From positions 1-5,728 of the forward strand of contig JBDREF010000350.1 of NCBI GenBank assembly GCA_043820045.1: 5,728 bases of DNA, written 5' to 3'. Both the position numbers and the translations under genes were made by a program. Below are positions 1 through 4,941 of this stretch, one piece after another. The notes beneath the pieces are model-generated. The model was not told the DNA's origin, did not search any database, and saw nothing but the letters and a program-made list of their open reading frames with translations. Each line of letters starts with the position of its first letter. The first letter of the stretch is position 1. The stretch is from JBDREF01 sp043820045. Lineage in GTDB: Bacteria > Planctomycetota > Phycisphaerae > Sedimentisphaerales > Anaerobacaceae.

Positions 1-4
1 CGCC

Positions 5-265
5 ATGGCGCAGAGAACCTTCGATAGCGAGATGGCCCCGTGGCAGCAGGTACGCAAGATAGCGGCCGAGGAGAAAGCCACCAGGACATTAGCGGCAATC
101 GACAAGGTCATCGCCGAGAAGCAGTCGCAGTTCAATAAGCGGCTCAAGGCGATGAAGGAACGCGGCCAGACCAAGCCCAAAGCCGAAGGCGAGAAGCGCG
201 GCAACGAAAGCAAGCCACGTGACGGTGCAAAACCTGCACGTAAGAGGACGGACAAAGAAGGCTAA
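5..265 (+). CDS. Lysine-rich hypothetical protein (possibly the C-terminal part of a longer one)
   Basis: I do not recognise this protein. It reads as 86 residues from an ATG at base 5 to a TAA at 263-265. Residues 1-52 are rich in Ala, Glu, Lys and Arg with few helix breakers, suggesting a helix or short coiled coil. Residues 53-86 are almost entirely Lys, Arg, Glu, Gly and Pro, a disordered basic tail of the sort that contacts nucleic acid or ribosomes; that role is only an inference. There is no signal peptide or membrane segment. Only four bases precede the ATG, so no ribosome-binding site can be judged, and the frame is open to the window edge; the real start may lie outside. A terminator follows 26 bases after the stop, which supports this being a real gene end. 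An antisense frame over the same bases is rejected as a shadow. Confidence 0.6.
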   Translation: MAQRTFDSEMAPWQQVRKIAAEEKATRTLAAIDKVIAEKQSQFNKRLKAMKERGQTKPKAEGEKRGNESKPRDGAKPARKRTDKEG

Positions 266-290
266 TCTGCCTGGAAACAAAAGCTTAAAC

Positions 291-360
291 GGGACAACCG
301 GTCACGATCTCGTCCTTTCCCAAGGGGCGACCACACAGATCCGGCCGGTTGTCCCTGTTT
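291..360 (+). terminator. Intrinsic terminator, probably serving both convergent genes
   Basis: An 11-bp perfect inverted repeat (GGGACAACCGG at 291-301, its complement at 345-355) is followed by TGTTTTCTTGT. A further inner stem (GATCT 306-310 with AGATC 337-341) extends it after a small internal loop, and the apical part can fold again. The U-rich tail directly after the stem suits termination of the + strand gene. On the minus strand the hairpin is followed by GTTTAAGCTTTTGTTT, so it could also stop transcription from the large minus-strand gene. The loop is longer than in a typical intrinsic terminator. Confidence 0.65.
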
Positions 361-366
361 TCTTGT

Positions 367-395
367 ATCGCCTCGTCCGCAATTGAGGCGGCGAT
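367..395. terminator. Small second hairpin in the convergent intergenic region
   Basis: CGCCTC at 369-374 pairs with GAGGCG at 385-390, with a 10-base loop. It lies just 3' of the stop of the minus-strand 619-codon gene and before the larger hairpin, so the two may act in tandem. There is no good U-tract on the minus side (GATACAAGAAAA follows), and only a weak one on the + side. It may be just an RNA-end stabilising stem. Confidence 0.3.
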
Positions 396-398
396 TGT

Positions 399-2258
399 TT
401 AATCTATGGGCCGGATCCATACACGGCCTCTGGCGGGCACGAACAAATGTAAAGTGACATCGTCCCGTGACTCGCCGGGACCGGCGGCAATGGCGGTTCC
501 GGCAAAAGCCTCCACGAACTTGTTGGATTTGCCTTTTTCAATTCGCATAGTGACAGTGACATCCACAGCCCGGTCGTTGAAGTTCTGGATTACGCAGCTA
601 CGGCCGCCAGACGAGCCGAACGGATGAAACGTAACGCAGCCGGGGCCGTCGAAAGCTGAACTGCCGAATGTCTCGCGAAGGGTCGAGAGAGCCGGCCCAT
701 TGATTTCAAGCAGGCCGAGCGATCGCGGACAGAGCAACACCTCGCCTACGGCGTCGAAGTCGGCCTGGCTGTAAGTGTGCGTGTTCAGCAGTGCCACGTG
801 GCCTCGCGGCGTTTCGTTGACAGTAAGAAGGGCAAGCTGCTTATCGCCGGAGGTGCATACGATATTTCCGGGCCCGGCTTTGCCTTCGATTGGCGATTCC
901 AGGTCGATGGTGACATTTGCTTTCTCGGATTCCTGCATTAGTCGGGCACGAGTTGGACTTGATTGTATCTTTGGATCAACTCCGACCATGCGGGCTAACT
1001 TCTCGCCGTCGGGAGAGGTTATCAGCAGATTCGTCGTTACGATAAGCCGGGCTCCTCTTGCGCGGGCCTTGTTCACGTGCTCGGCCAGCAGCGGTTCGGC
1101 GGCCGCCTGGGCGGGCAGGAATATCACCGGCGCCTCATCCGGGAACTCGTGCACGGGTATGATGGGAATGCCTAACATACCGAGGAAATCCATGATGTAC
1201 ATGTCGCCGGCCGGATCGCTGTTCGGCGGCTTGTAGGCGGGGACGCCGACGACCGGATGCTCTCGCACAAATGCTGCCAGGTCCGCCAGCCGGTCGAACT
1301 CGGCGATTACCTTCTCGTGGTCCGGGTGGCCTCCCATCACGTTGTCGAAGTTGAAGAAGACCAGCTCCGCGGCCCCGGCCAGAACGCTCGTGTAAGCCTG
1401 GTCGATGAAGTCGTGCTCCTGGCAATCGCCGTGGTCGAACCATGCGCCGCCGATCTTGTCGCCGGCGATGCCAGCGAGCCAGCGGTAGTTGACGAATCCT
1501 TCGTAAGGCTGGACGAAGCCGAATCGCTGCGTGTTGCGCCCGCGCGTCTCCGTGCCGACCCAGACCTTATCGAAGATTTGCGGTAGCGTCCGCGTGTCGT
1601 ATCCGAACAGGTGGAACCTGTCGTACCACTGCGGATACTTGACGATCATTGTGATATCGGAGTTGACCTCTTTGGCGGGGCCGACGAAAATCGAATCGGC
1701 TAATTCGGTCAGCAGTTCCCGGCGGTATTGTCCCCACGAACGCGCGCCCTTAGCGGCGTTGGATTCGTCGCTGATGTCGCCCGTGCAAAGGAAGTCGTCC
1801 ACGATGAAGGTATCGAATATCCCCGCCGCCATTCGGATGACTCTTTCGATGTCGCGTTGAGTCTTTTCGTTCTGCCAGTTGAACCAGCCGAGCGGCCCTT
1901 TCTGCCGGACGCCGAAATCCCCGCCGGGCACGGTGGCGATGCCGCCGACGACTTCGATGCCTTCTTCTCTGAGCCAGTCGCGAACGAAGGCAAGCTGTTC
2001 GGCGCCGACTGTGTGGCCGCCGCGATAGACCTCGATATAAAGTTTCGTCAGGCCCATACGCCGGATTGTTTCCATGGCACGCGTGCGCACGGTCGGGTCG
2101 GTCGCGAGCTGCTCGACCTCATGCGAGGTTGCGTAGGACGCCAGCCGCAGGTCGCTTACCCGCAGCCGGGCCTTCTGCTCCTGAGCCGGACCGGCGGAAA
2201 ACCCGGACGGGACAAACATTATCGTTGCGATAATACCGACTAATATTGCTTTCTTCAC
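399..2258 (-). CDS. Predicted exported TIM-barrel, glycosidase-like protein of unknown activity
   Basis: The protein has 619 residues. It starts at GTG (2258-2256), chosen because an AAAGGTG Shine-Dalgarno sits 5 bases upstream and the N-terminus is then a clean signal peptide: MKK, hydrophobic residues 4-16, small residues near 20-23. Residues about 30-330 alternate strands and helices as in a (beta/alpha)8 barrel: KLYIEVY (72-78), IEVVGGIATV (101-110), FIVDDF (151-156), ITMIVKYPQW (202-211), KVWVGTETR (231-239), GAWFDHGD (271-278). Acidic residues at strand ends (D154, D155, E237, D275) sit where glycosidases keep catalytic groups. Residues about 350-430 look like a Rossmann/GATase-like domain (GIPIIPVHEF, APVIFLPAQ, GARLIVTTN), and the rest is a beta-rich C-terminus. 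This order recalls GH42-type beta-galactosidases with their trimerisation domain, but I cannot assign a family or substrate. It has its own promoter and lies 283 bases downstream of an exported PEP-CTERM-type gene. The reading frame is certain; the function is inferred. Confidence 0.9.
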   Translation of the reverse strand: MKKAILVGIIATIMFVPSGFSAGPAQEQKARLRVSDLRLASYATSHEVEQLATDPTVRTRAMETIRRMGLTKLYIEVYRGGHTVGAEQLAFVRDWLREEGIEVVGGIATVPGGDFGVRQKGPLGWFNWQNEKTQRDIERVIRMAAGIFDTFIVDDFLCTGDISDESNAAKGARSWGQYRRELLTELADSIFVGPAKEVNSDITMIVKYPQWYDRFHLFGYDTRTLPQIFDKVWVGTETRGRNTQRFGFVQPYEGFVNYRWLAGIAGDKIGGAWFDHGDCQEHDFIDQAYTSVLAGAAELVFFNFDNVMGGHPDHEKVIAEFDRLADLAAFVREHPVVGVPAYKPPNSDPAGDMYIMDFLGMLGIPIIPVHEFPDEAPVIFLPAQAAAEPLLAEHVNKARARGARLIVTTNLLITSPDGEKLARMVGVDPKIQSSPTRARLMQESEKANVTIDLESPIEGKAGPGNIVCTSGDKQLALLTVNETPRGHVALLNTHTYSQADFDAVGEVLLCPRSLGLLEINGPALSTLRETFGSSAFDGPGCVTFHPFGSSGGRSCVIQNFNDRAVDVTVTMRIEKGKSNKFVEAFAGTAIAAGPGESRDDVTLHLFVPARGRVWIRPID

Positions 2259-2263
2259 AGGTT

Positions 2264-2270
2264 CACCTTT
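2264..2270 (-). promoter_or_regulatory. Ribosome-binding site deciding a GTG start
   Basis: On the minus strand AAAGGTG lies 5 bases before the GTG at 2258-2256. The spacing is right for this GTG, and the resulting N-terminus is a signal peptide. No in-frame ATG gives as good a combination. Confidence 0.7.
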
Positions 2271-2336
2271 CGCACTTCACCATTCACTCAATGAATCTTC
2301 AGCTTGTCGACTGATTCAAGCGAAACCGTGGCTGTT

Positions 2337-2365
2337 ATCTTAGCCGGTAATAACGAAAAAGCCAA
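2337..2365 (-). promoter_or_regulatory. Sigma70-like promoter of the TIM-barrel gene
   Basis: TTGGCT (2365-2360) and TAAGAT (2342-2337) are separated by exactly 17 bases on the minus strand, each matching consensus at four of six positions. Transcription would begin near 2330 and give a leader of about 70 nt. It lies between the terminator of the preceding gene and the GTG start, where a promoter is needed. Box quality is only moderate. Confidence 0.4.
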
Positions 2366-2450
2366 CGAAAAGGCTGCGCATGGCAGTCCCAGCGTGCGGG
2401 GCATTTGCCCCTTTCCTGCAGCGCGTCTCAAAGATTTGAACAGGGCATAG

Positions 2451-2495
2451 AAAAAGCCTCTGCTTTCGAGAGGGGGAGTGTGAAAGCAGAGGCTT
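2451..2495 (-). terminator. Strong intrinsic terminator of the first PEP-CTERM-type gene
   Basis: A 14-bp perfect inverted repeat (2454-2467 with 2482-2495, 14-base loop) begins AAGCCTCTGC on the minus strand. The U-run comes from 2455-2451, giving GGCTTTTTC. It starts 46 bases past the stop of the gene ending at 2542 and separates that gene from the TIM-barrel gene. Confidence 0.9.
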
Positions 2496-2541
2496 AAACG
2501 GACCGCAAGTGCGAAACTCACAGCCCCGCCAAAAGTCGTCT

Positions 2542-3162
2542 CTAAAGTGTTCTGCGTCTTCGCAGCCAGCCGACGAGACCTGCGCCAATACTGCCGAGCA
2601 GAATTGCGCCCGGAGCGGGGACGGCGGCAATGCCGAACTCGCCGACTCCAAAACCACCATCGCCTGTGAAGTCGACTTGAATCGAAGATATAACGCTGCC
2701 GCCCGTGCCGTAGAAGCCATAGCCTGCAGCTCCGGCGTAACCATCGACCGCCTGGACCACAGCAGTGCCATCCTGCGCCGTTGCCGTAATCGTGAATATG
2801 TCGAACGGATTCGGCTCGGCGTAAAGATAGAACGCCCCGGTCCCTGCAGGAAGCGTCAAGGTTACCGACGAGTCGTACGTCCAGTACACATCGCCGGTGT
2901 AACCATGGCTCCACGTGGACCAGCCCGCACCCACTGTGACATGGGTCATCGAAGTGCTGAAATCCACTGTGCCACCCAATGGCGAGGGAACCGAGGTAGC
3001 GGGCGAGCCCTGTGGATCCAGTAAAAACGGCGTCATAGTGTACGGACCCAGTGTTGCGGGTGGAGCGCCCGTACCCAAGGCTACCCCTGTAATTGCTGCC
3101 TGCGCACCGCCGACAGCCAGAAGCAGAACCGCCACGGCACACATTATCATAAGTCTTTTCAT
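2542..3162 (-). CDS. Exported PEP-CTERM-type (exosortase-sorted) protein, unknown function
   Basis: The protein has 206 residues. The ATG at 3162-3160 is chosen over an upstream one that would open the frame at 3414. It has AAGGAG (3175-3170) seven bases before it and gives a perfect signal peptide: MKRL, hydrophobic residues 5-18, then AQA-A with likely cleavage after residue 22. Residues 23-180 are Gly/Thr/Ser-rich beta sandwich, with WSTWSHGYTGDVYW (81-94), LTLPAGTGAFYLYAEPNPF (102-120) and FGVGEFGI (171-178). This pattern is familiar to me from hypothetical PEP-CTERM proteins of other phyla. Residues 182-206 are the sorting tail: PAPGAILLGSIG, a hydrophobic helix, then RRRRTL. In such systems a membrane exosortase cuts near the Pro motif and the protein goes to the envelope or extracellular matrix; no exosortase is in this window. 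The gene is expressed alone, from a promoter near 3520-3548 through a 350-nt structured leader, and ends at a strong terminator. Confidence 0.93.
   Translation of the reverse strand: MKRLMIMCAVAVLLLAVGGAQAAITGVALGTGAPPATLGPYTMTPFLLDPQGSPATSVPSPLGGTVDFSTSMTHVTVGAGWSTWSHGYTGDVYWTYDSSVTLTLPAGTGAFYLYAEPNPFDIFTITATAQDGTAVVQAVDGYAGAAGYGFYGTGGSVISSIQVDFTGDGGFGVGEFGIAAVPAPGAILLGSIGAGLVGWLRRRRTL
2545..2619 (-). repeat. Sorting-tail repeat, copy 1
   Basis: These 75 bases encode the last 25 residues of the protein, identical to the last 25 residues of the gene at 3776-4345. I count about ten base differences between the two copies, mostly silent, so the tail is conserved as protein while the upstream bodies are unrelated. 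Confidence 0.85.
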
Positions 3163-3240
3163 CTCTCTTCTCCTTGTGAGCATGTCTGTTTGTTGTGAAT
3201 GAAAACGTTTTGGCAAACGTCTTAGGACATCCAAGCCGAA

Positions 3241-3513
3241 GGGGCTTGCGCACTGACCCCTCGTCTTGCACGCGGCTAAGATTGGACGGATGACAAGTTT
3301 TGTGACGTGGAGAGATGCGAATAGACCGAAATCTCTTTGCCCGACATCAGCTTGCCAGGCAGTTGGGTGCCCAAAATCACTCCTCCGTTTTTCCGCCGCA
3401 TTACCTAACTCCAACGCTTTCCTACACCTGACAACGCATCAGGCGTTTGCCCAGGAACCATGGATAAGTAATACGCCGTGAAATCACCCTCCGTGGGAAA
3501 CGCTGACTTCACG
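3241..3513 (-). promoter_or_regulatory. Structured 5' leader RNA, copy 1 (candidate riboswitch-like element)
   Basis: This leader lies between the predicted start site (about 3513) and the gene starting at 3162. On the minus strand I see these elements. A stem sits at the very 5' end (3512-3505 with 3485-3478, eight pairs, one G-U) capped by a conserved CCACGGAGGG region. An eight-pair stem with one U-G joins CGTATTAC (3475-3468) to GTAATGCG (3404-3397). It encloses an invariant 30-nt block (3476-3447) and an eight-pair hairpin (3446-3439 with 3431-3424). Conserved single blocks follow: AGGAGTGA, CCAACTGCCTGG (3366-3355), TGCC/GGCA (3361-3358 with 3341-3338) and CGCATCTCT (3319-3311). A GGGG/CCCC hairpin (3260-3257 with 3244-3241) has GCGC in its loop. 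The same elements in the same order precede the gene at 4345. Wobbles are legal only on the transcribed strand. I do not recognise the family. Confidence 0.7.
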
Positions 3514-3519
3514 AGTTCA

Positions 3520-3548
3520 ATTGTAGAGATCCGGCAGCCCAGCGTCAA
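3520..3548 (-). promoter_or_regulatory. Sigma70-type promoter of the first PEP-CTERM-type gene
   Basis: TTGACG (3548-3543) and TACAAT (3525-3520) with a 17-base spacer on the minus strand match consensus at five of six positions each. The expected start, near 3513, falls at the first base of the 5' stem of the leader. The equivalent position upstream of the second PEP-CTERM-type gene carries the same TTGACG, so the promoter is part of the duplicated cassette. Confidence 0.7.
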
Positions 3549-3558
3549 GGAAATTTCC
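3549..3558. promoter_or_regulatory. Palindrome abutting the -35 box, copy 1 (possible operator)
   Basis: GGAAATTTCC is a perfect 10-bp palindrome immediately upstream of the TTGACG -35 box. The matching place in the other cassette carries GGAGATTCTCC, also a palindrome though the sequence differs. Conserved symmetry at this position fits a dimeric regulator, perhaps an activator. The inference rests on two sites. Confidence 0.4.
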
Positions 3559-3670
3559 TGAGAATTTGAAGATTTTCGGCTGGTTTCCTGCCGTATAGAC
3601 GGCCCGACGGGATTCTGAACGGCGGTCGCCCGAGAGAAAGCGTGCCGGGCAGTCTGGCCCCGGAGGACAC

Positions 3671-3716
3671 ATAAGAAAACCCCTGTCCCGGGGAGGTAAC
3701 CGCGGGAGCAGGGGTT
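3671..3716 (-). terminator. Intrinsic terminator of the second PEP-CTERM-type gene
   Basis: On the minus strand AACCCCTG (3716-3709) pairs with CAGGGGTT (3685-3678), and GC-rich bases between them can extend the fold. It is followed by TTTTCTTAT. It lies 60 bases past the stop at 3776. From here to the promoter near 3548 I see only a small GCCGT/ACGGC hairpin (3590-3603) of no clear role. Confidence 0.85.
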
Positions 3717-3775
3717 CTACAGGCTGTAAACCTTGCGTTATCAGCCCAAATCACACTTGTATTCCGACAATTCTG

Positions 3776-4345
3776 TTACAGCGTTCTGCGTCTTCTCAGC
3801 CAACCGACCAGCCCTGCGCCAATACTGCCGAGCAGAATCGCGCCGGGCGCCGGGATCTGAGAGAAATCCAGGTTATCTATGTCGCCGCCGGCGCCATCGC
3901 CAATAGAGTTGAAGTAGACATACCCGATCTGGCCAAGACCCGATATGCTAATCGTATCTACTCCGGTGCTCGTATTCGACAAGGCGACGAGAAAACCCAT
4001 GCCGGGATCGTACACATGGATTACAGCAGTTCCAACCCCATCCCAGTAGCCCGAATCGAACGTGACATCGACCACTGGAGTGGTGAACTTCATCCAGAAG
4101 TCTCCCTGGAACGTATAGTAGTCCGGCTCGCCGGTGGGGCGAAGAACCGGTTGATCCGGCATTGCCCCGTTCATACTGAGCTGCGGCAGTCTGCCAGTCA
4201 GCGGCCCGGCAAGGAACTCAACGCCCAAGCCTGCATACTGATTACTGACTATTGTTCCAAGAGGGAACTCATCAAAAGTAATCGCGGCGTTTGCCGTTCC
4301 GGCAACACCCAGAATCATCACACAAATCATTATCAGTTTCTTCAT
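3776..4345 (-). CDS. Exported PEP-CTERM-type (exosortase-sorted) protein, unknown function
   Basis: The protein has 189 residues. The ATG at 4345-4343 has AAGGAG six bases upstream. The signal peptide is MKKL, hydrophobic residues 4-16, then ANA-A with likely cleavage after residue 20. The mature start ITFDEFPLGTIVSNQYAGLG (22-41) is a pattern common in secreted PEP-CTERM-type beta-sandwich proteins, where FDE..P.GT..SNQY precedes GVEF. Residues 42-163 stay beta-rich with acidic Gly turns (GDGAGGDIDNLDF, 149-161) that could bind Ca2+; I cannot show that they do. Residues 165-189 are the same 25-residue sorting tail as in the gene at 2542-3162. The bodies of the two proteins do not align by eye, so only the leader, the signal peptide style and the tail are shared. 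No function is assigned. The gene is transcribed alone, from a promoter near 4667-4694 to a clear terminator at 3671-3716. Confidence 0.93.
   Translation of the reverse strand: MKKLIMICVMILGVAGTANAAITFDEFPLGTIVSNQYAGLGVEFLAGPLTGRLPQLSMNGAMPDQPVLRPTGEPDYYTFQGDFWMKFTTPVVDVTFDSGYWDGVGTAVIHVYDPGMGFLVALSNTSTGVDTISISGLGQIGYVYFNSIGDGAGGDIDNLDFSQIPAPGAILLGSIGAGLVGWLRRRRTL
3779..3853 (-). repeat. Sorting-tail repeat, copy 2
   Basis: These 75 bases encode the 25-residue tail identical in protein sequence to that encoded at 2545-2619. The longest identical DNA run is about 26 bases, around the codons for AILLGSIGAG. Confidence 0.85.
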
Positions 4346-4382
4346 ATCATTCTCCTTCCAATGCTCATATTGTCCTTAAAGT

Positions 4383-4660
4383 CGCGGGATCTCGCGCGTT
4401 GACCCTCTGACTTTTTACTTGTTACTTGGGTAAGCGTGAATGACAAACTGCGTGGAAACGAGAGATGCGGATACACGGAAACCCACCTGCCGGACTGATT
4501 CAACCAGGCAGTTGGCCGCTTAACGTCACTCCTCGATTCCTTGCCGCATTACCTTACCCTAACGTGTCCTATACCTGATACGCTCAAGTACTTGCCCAGG
4601 AACCATGGATAAGTAATACGCTGTGAAGAAACCCTCCGTGGTAACTTCAGACTTCACCGC
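4383..4660 (-). promoter_or_regulatory. Structured 5' leader RNA, copy 2 (candidate riboswitch-like element)
   Basis: This is the counterpart of the leader at 3241-3513, read on the minus strand before the gene starting at 4345. The 5' stem is GTGAAG (4657-4652) with CTTCAC (4628-4623), again capped by CCACGGAGGG. CGTATTAC (4620-4613) pairs with GTAATGCG (4552-4545). The enclosed 30-nt block (4621-4592) is identical to copy 1. The next hairpin (4591-4584 with 4578-4571, loop GCGTA) keeps eight pairs although four differ from copy 1. CCAACTGCCTGG (4515-4504), the CTGCC/GGCAG stem (4511-4507 with 4491-4487) and CGCATCTCT (4469-4461) follow. A GGG/CCC hairpin (4405-4403 with 4388-4386) has a GCGC loop close to the ribosome-binding site. 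Copies differ by several short insertions not in multiples of three, so the region is not coding. Confidence 0.7.
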
Positions 4661-4666
4661 CAATAT

Positions 4667-4694
4667 CTTATAGGACTTTGCTATGTCCCGTCAA
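4667..4694 (-). promoter_or_regulatory. Sigma70-type promoter of the second PEP-CTERM-type gene
   Basis: TTGACG (4694-4689) is followed after 16 bases by TATAAG (4672-4667). An alternative -10 is TAAGAT with an 18-base spacer. The expected start near 4660 lies three bases from the 5' stem of the leader, as in the other cassette. Confidence 0.65.
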
Positions 4695-4705
4695 GGAGAA
4701 TCTCC
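4695..4705. promoter_or_regulatory. Palindrome abutting the -35 box, copy 2 (possible operator)
   Basis: GGAGA and TCTCC flank one central base directly upstream of TTGACG, read on the minus strand as GGAGATTCTCC. It occupies the same place as GGAAATTTCC in the other cassette; outer GGA and TCC are kept, inner bases change in step. Confidence 0.4.
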
Positions 4706-4872
4706 GGGAATCCCGCAAATTTTACTTCTACAGGCCTGAATCGGCGTTTCAGGGCTATGATCGCGGTTTTCGAGGCAGGCTTAAGGTGTGCAGGGGTATT
4801 GTTTGACAGTTCATGTGGGAAATTTCAGTCGGCATTTCCGGGAATTTCGTGCAACAAGAAGGCGGCACGAGC

Positions 4873-4892
4873 GTTCTTATATATGATAGAAC
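4873..4892 (+). promoter_or_regulatory. Possible -10 box inside a short dyad, upstream of the small membrane protein gene
   Basis: TATGAT at 4882-4887 could be a -10 box for the gene starting at 4942, with a leader near 45-50 nt. It sits in GTTCT-N10-AGAAC, a short dyad. I see no convincing -35 at the right distance; a TTGACA at 4803-4808 has no matching -10. The rest of 4706-4872 shows nothing clear. Confidence 0.25.
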
Positions 4893-4941
4893 AGCTACAC
4901 GGCACGGGTTTCAGGCCCACCCGAATCGAAAAGAAAGTGAG

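Noticed and set aside
775..1236. 153-codon + strand frame antisense to the TIM-barrel gene, and other frames at 406-627, 1257-1860 and 1728-2243
   Set aside because: These are complements of a high-GC gene, with no ribosome-binding site and no recognisable protein features.
2288..3271. 327-codon minus-strand frame overlapping the first PEP-CTERM-type gene
   Set aside because: It is a shifted shadow rich in Arg, Ser and Cys, and it runs through the terminator and into the leader. The overlapping frame has signal peptide, sorting tail and ribosome-binding site.
3338..3361. Sigma54 -24/-12 site (TGGCA...GC) upstream of the PEP-CTERM-type genes, as described for some exosortase systems
   Set aside because: Spacing and the -12 element do not fit, and copy 2 reads TGGTTG there. 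Good sigma70-type boxes lie upstream.
3163..3414. N-terminal extension of the first PEP-CTERM-type gene up to an ATG at 3414
   Set aside because: It would bury the signal peptide and the excellent ribosome-binding site, and would translate the structured leader.
3410..3463. Possible leader peptide on the minus strand starting MVPGQ in both leaders
   Set aside because: Only the first five residues agree (they fall in the invariant block); the rest and the stop differ, and no ribosome-binding site precedes the ATG.
3380..3476. Resemblance to the c-di-GMP-I (GEMM) riboswitch: GGGCAA followed later by TTAGGTAATGCGG
   Set aside because: The conserved GGGACGCAAAGCC core and the tetraloop-receptor stem are absent, and copy 2 lacks the AAAC run. 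I keep a covariance search as the decisive test.
3266..3481. 71-codon + strand frame across leader copy 1
   Set aside because: The matching frame in leader copy 2 is broken by a stop and by indels not in threes; conservation follows RNA stems, not codons.
4592..4621. Plus-strand promoter TTGCCC-N16-TAATAC inside the invariant block
   Set aside because: The boxes match by chance within a block better explained as leader RNA. In copy 1 it would drive antisense transcription with no gene downstream.
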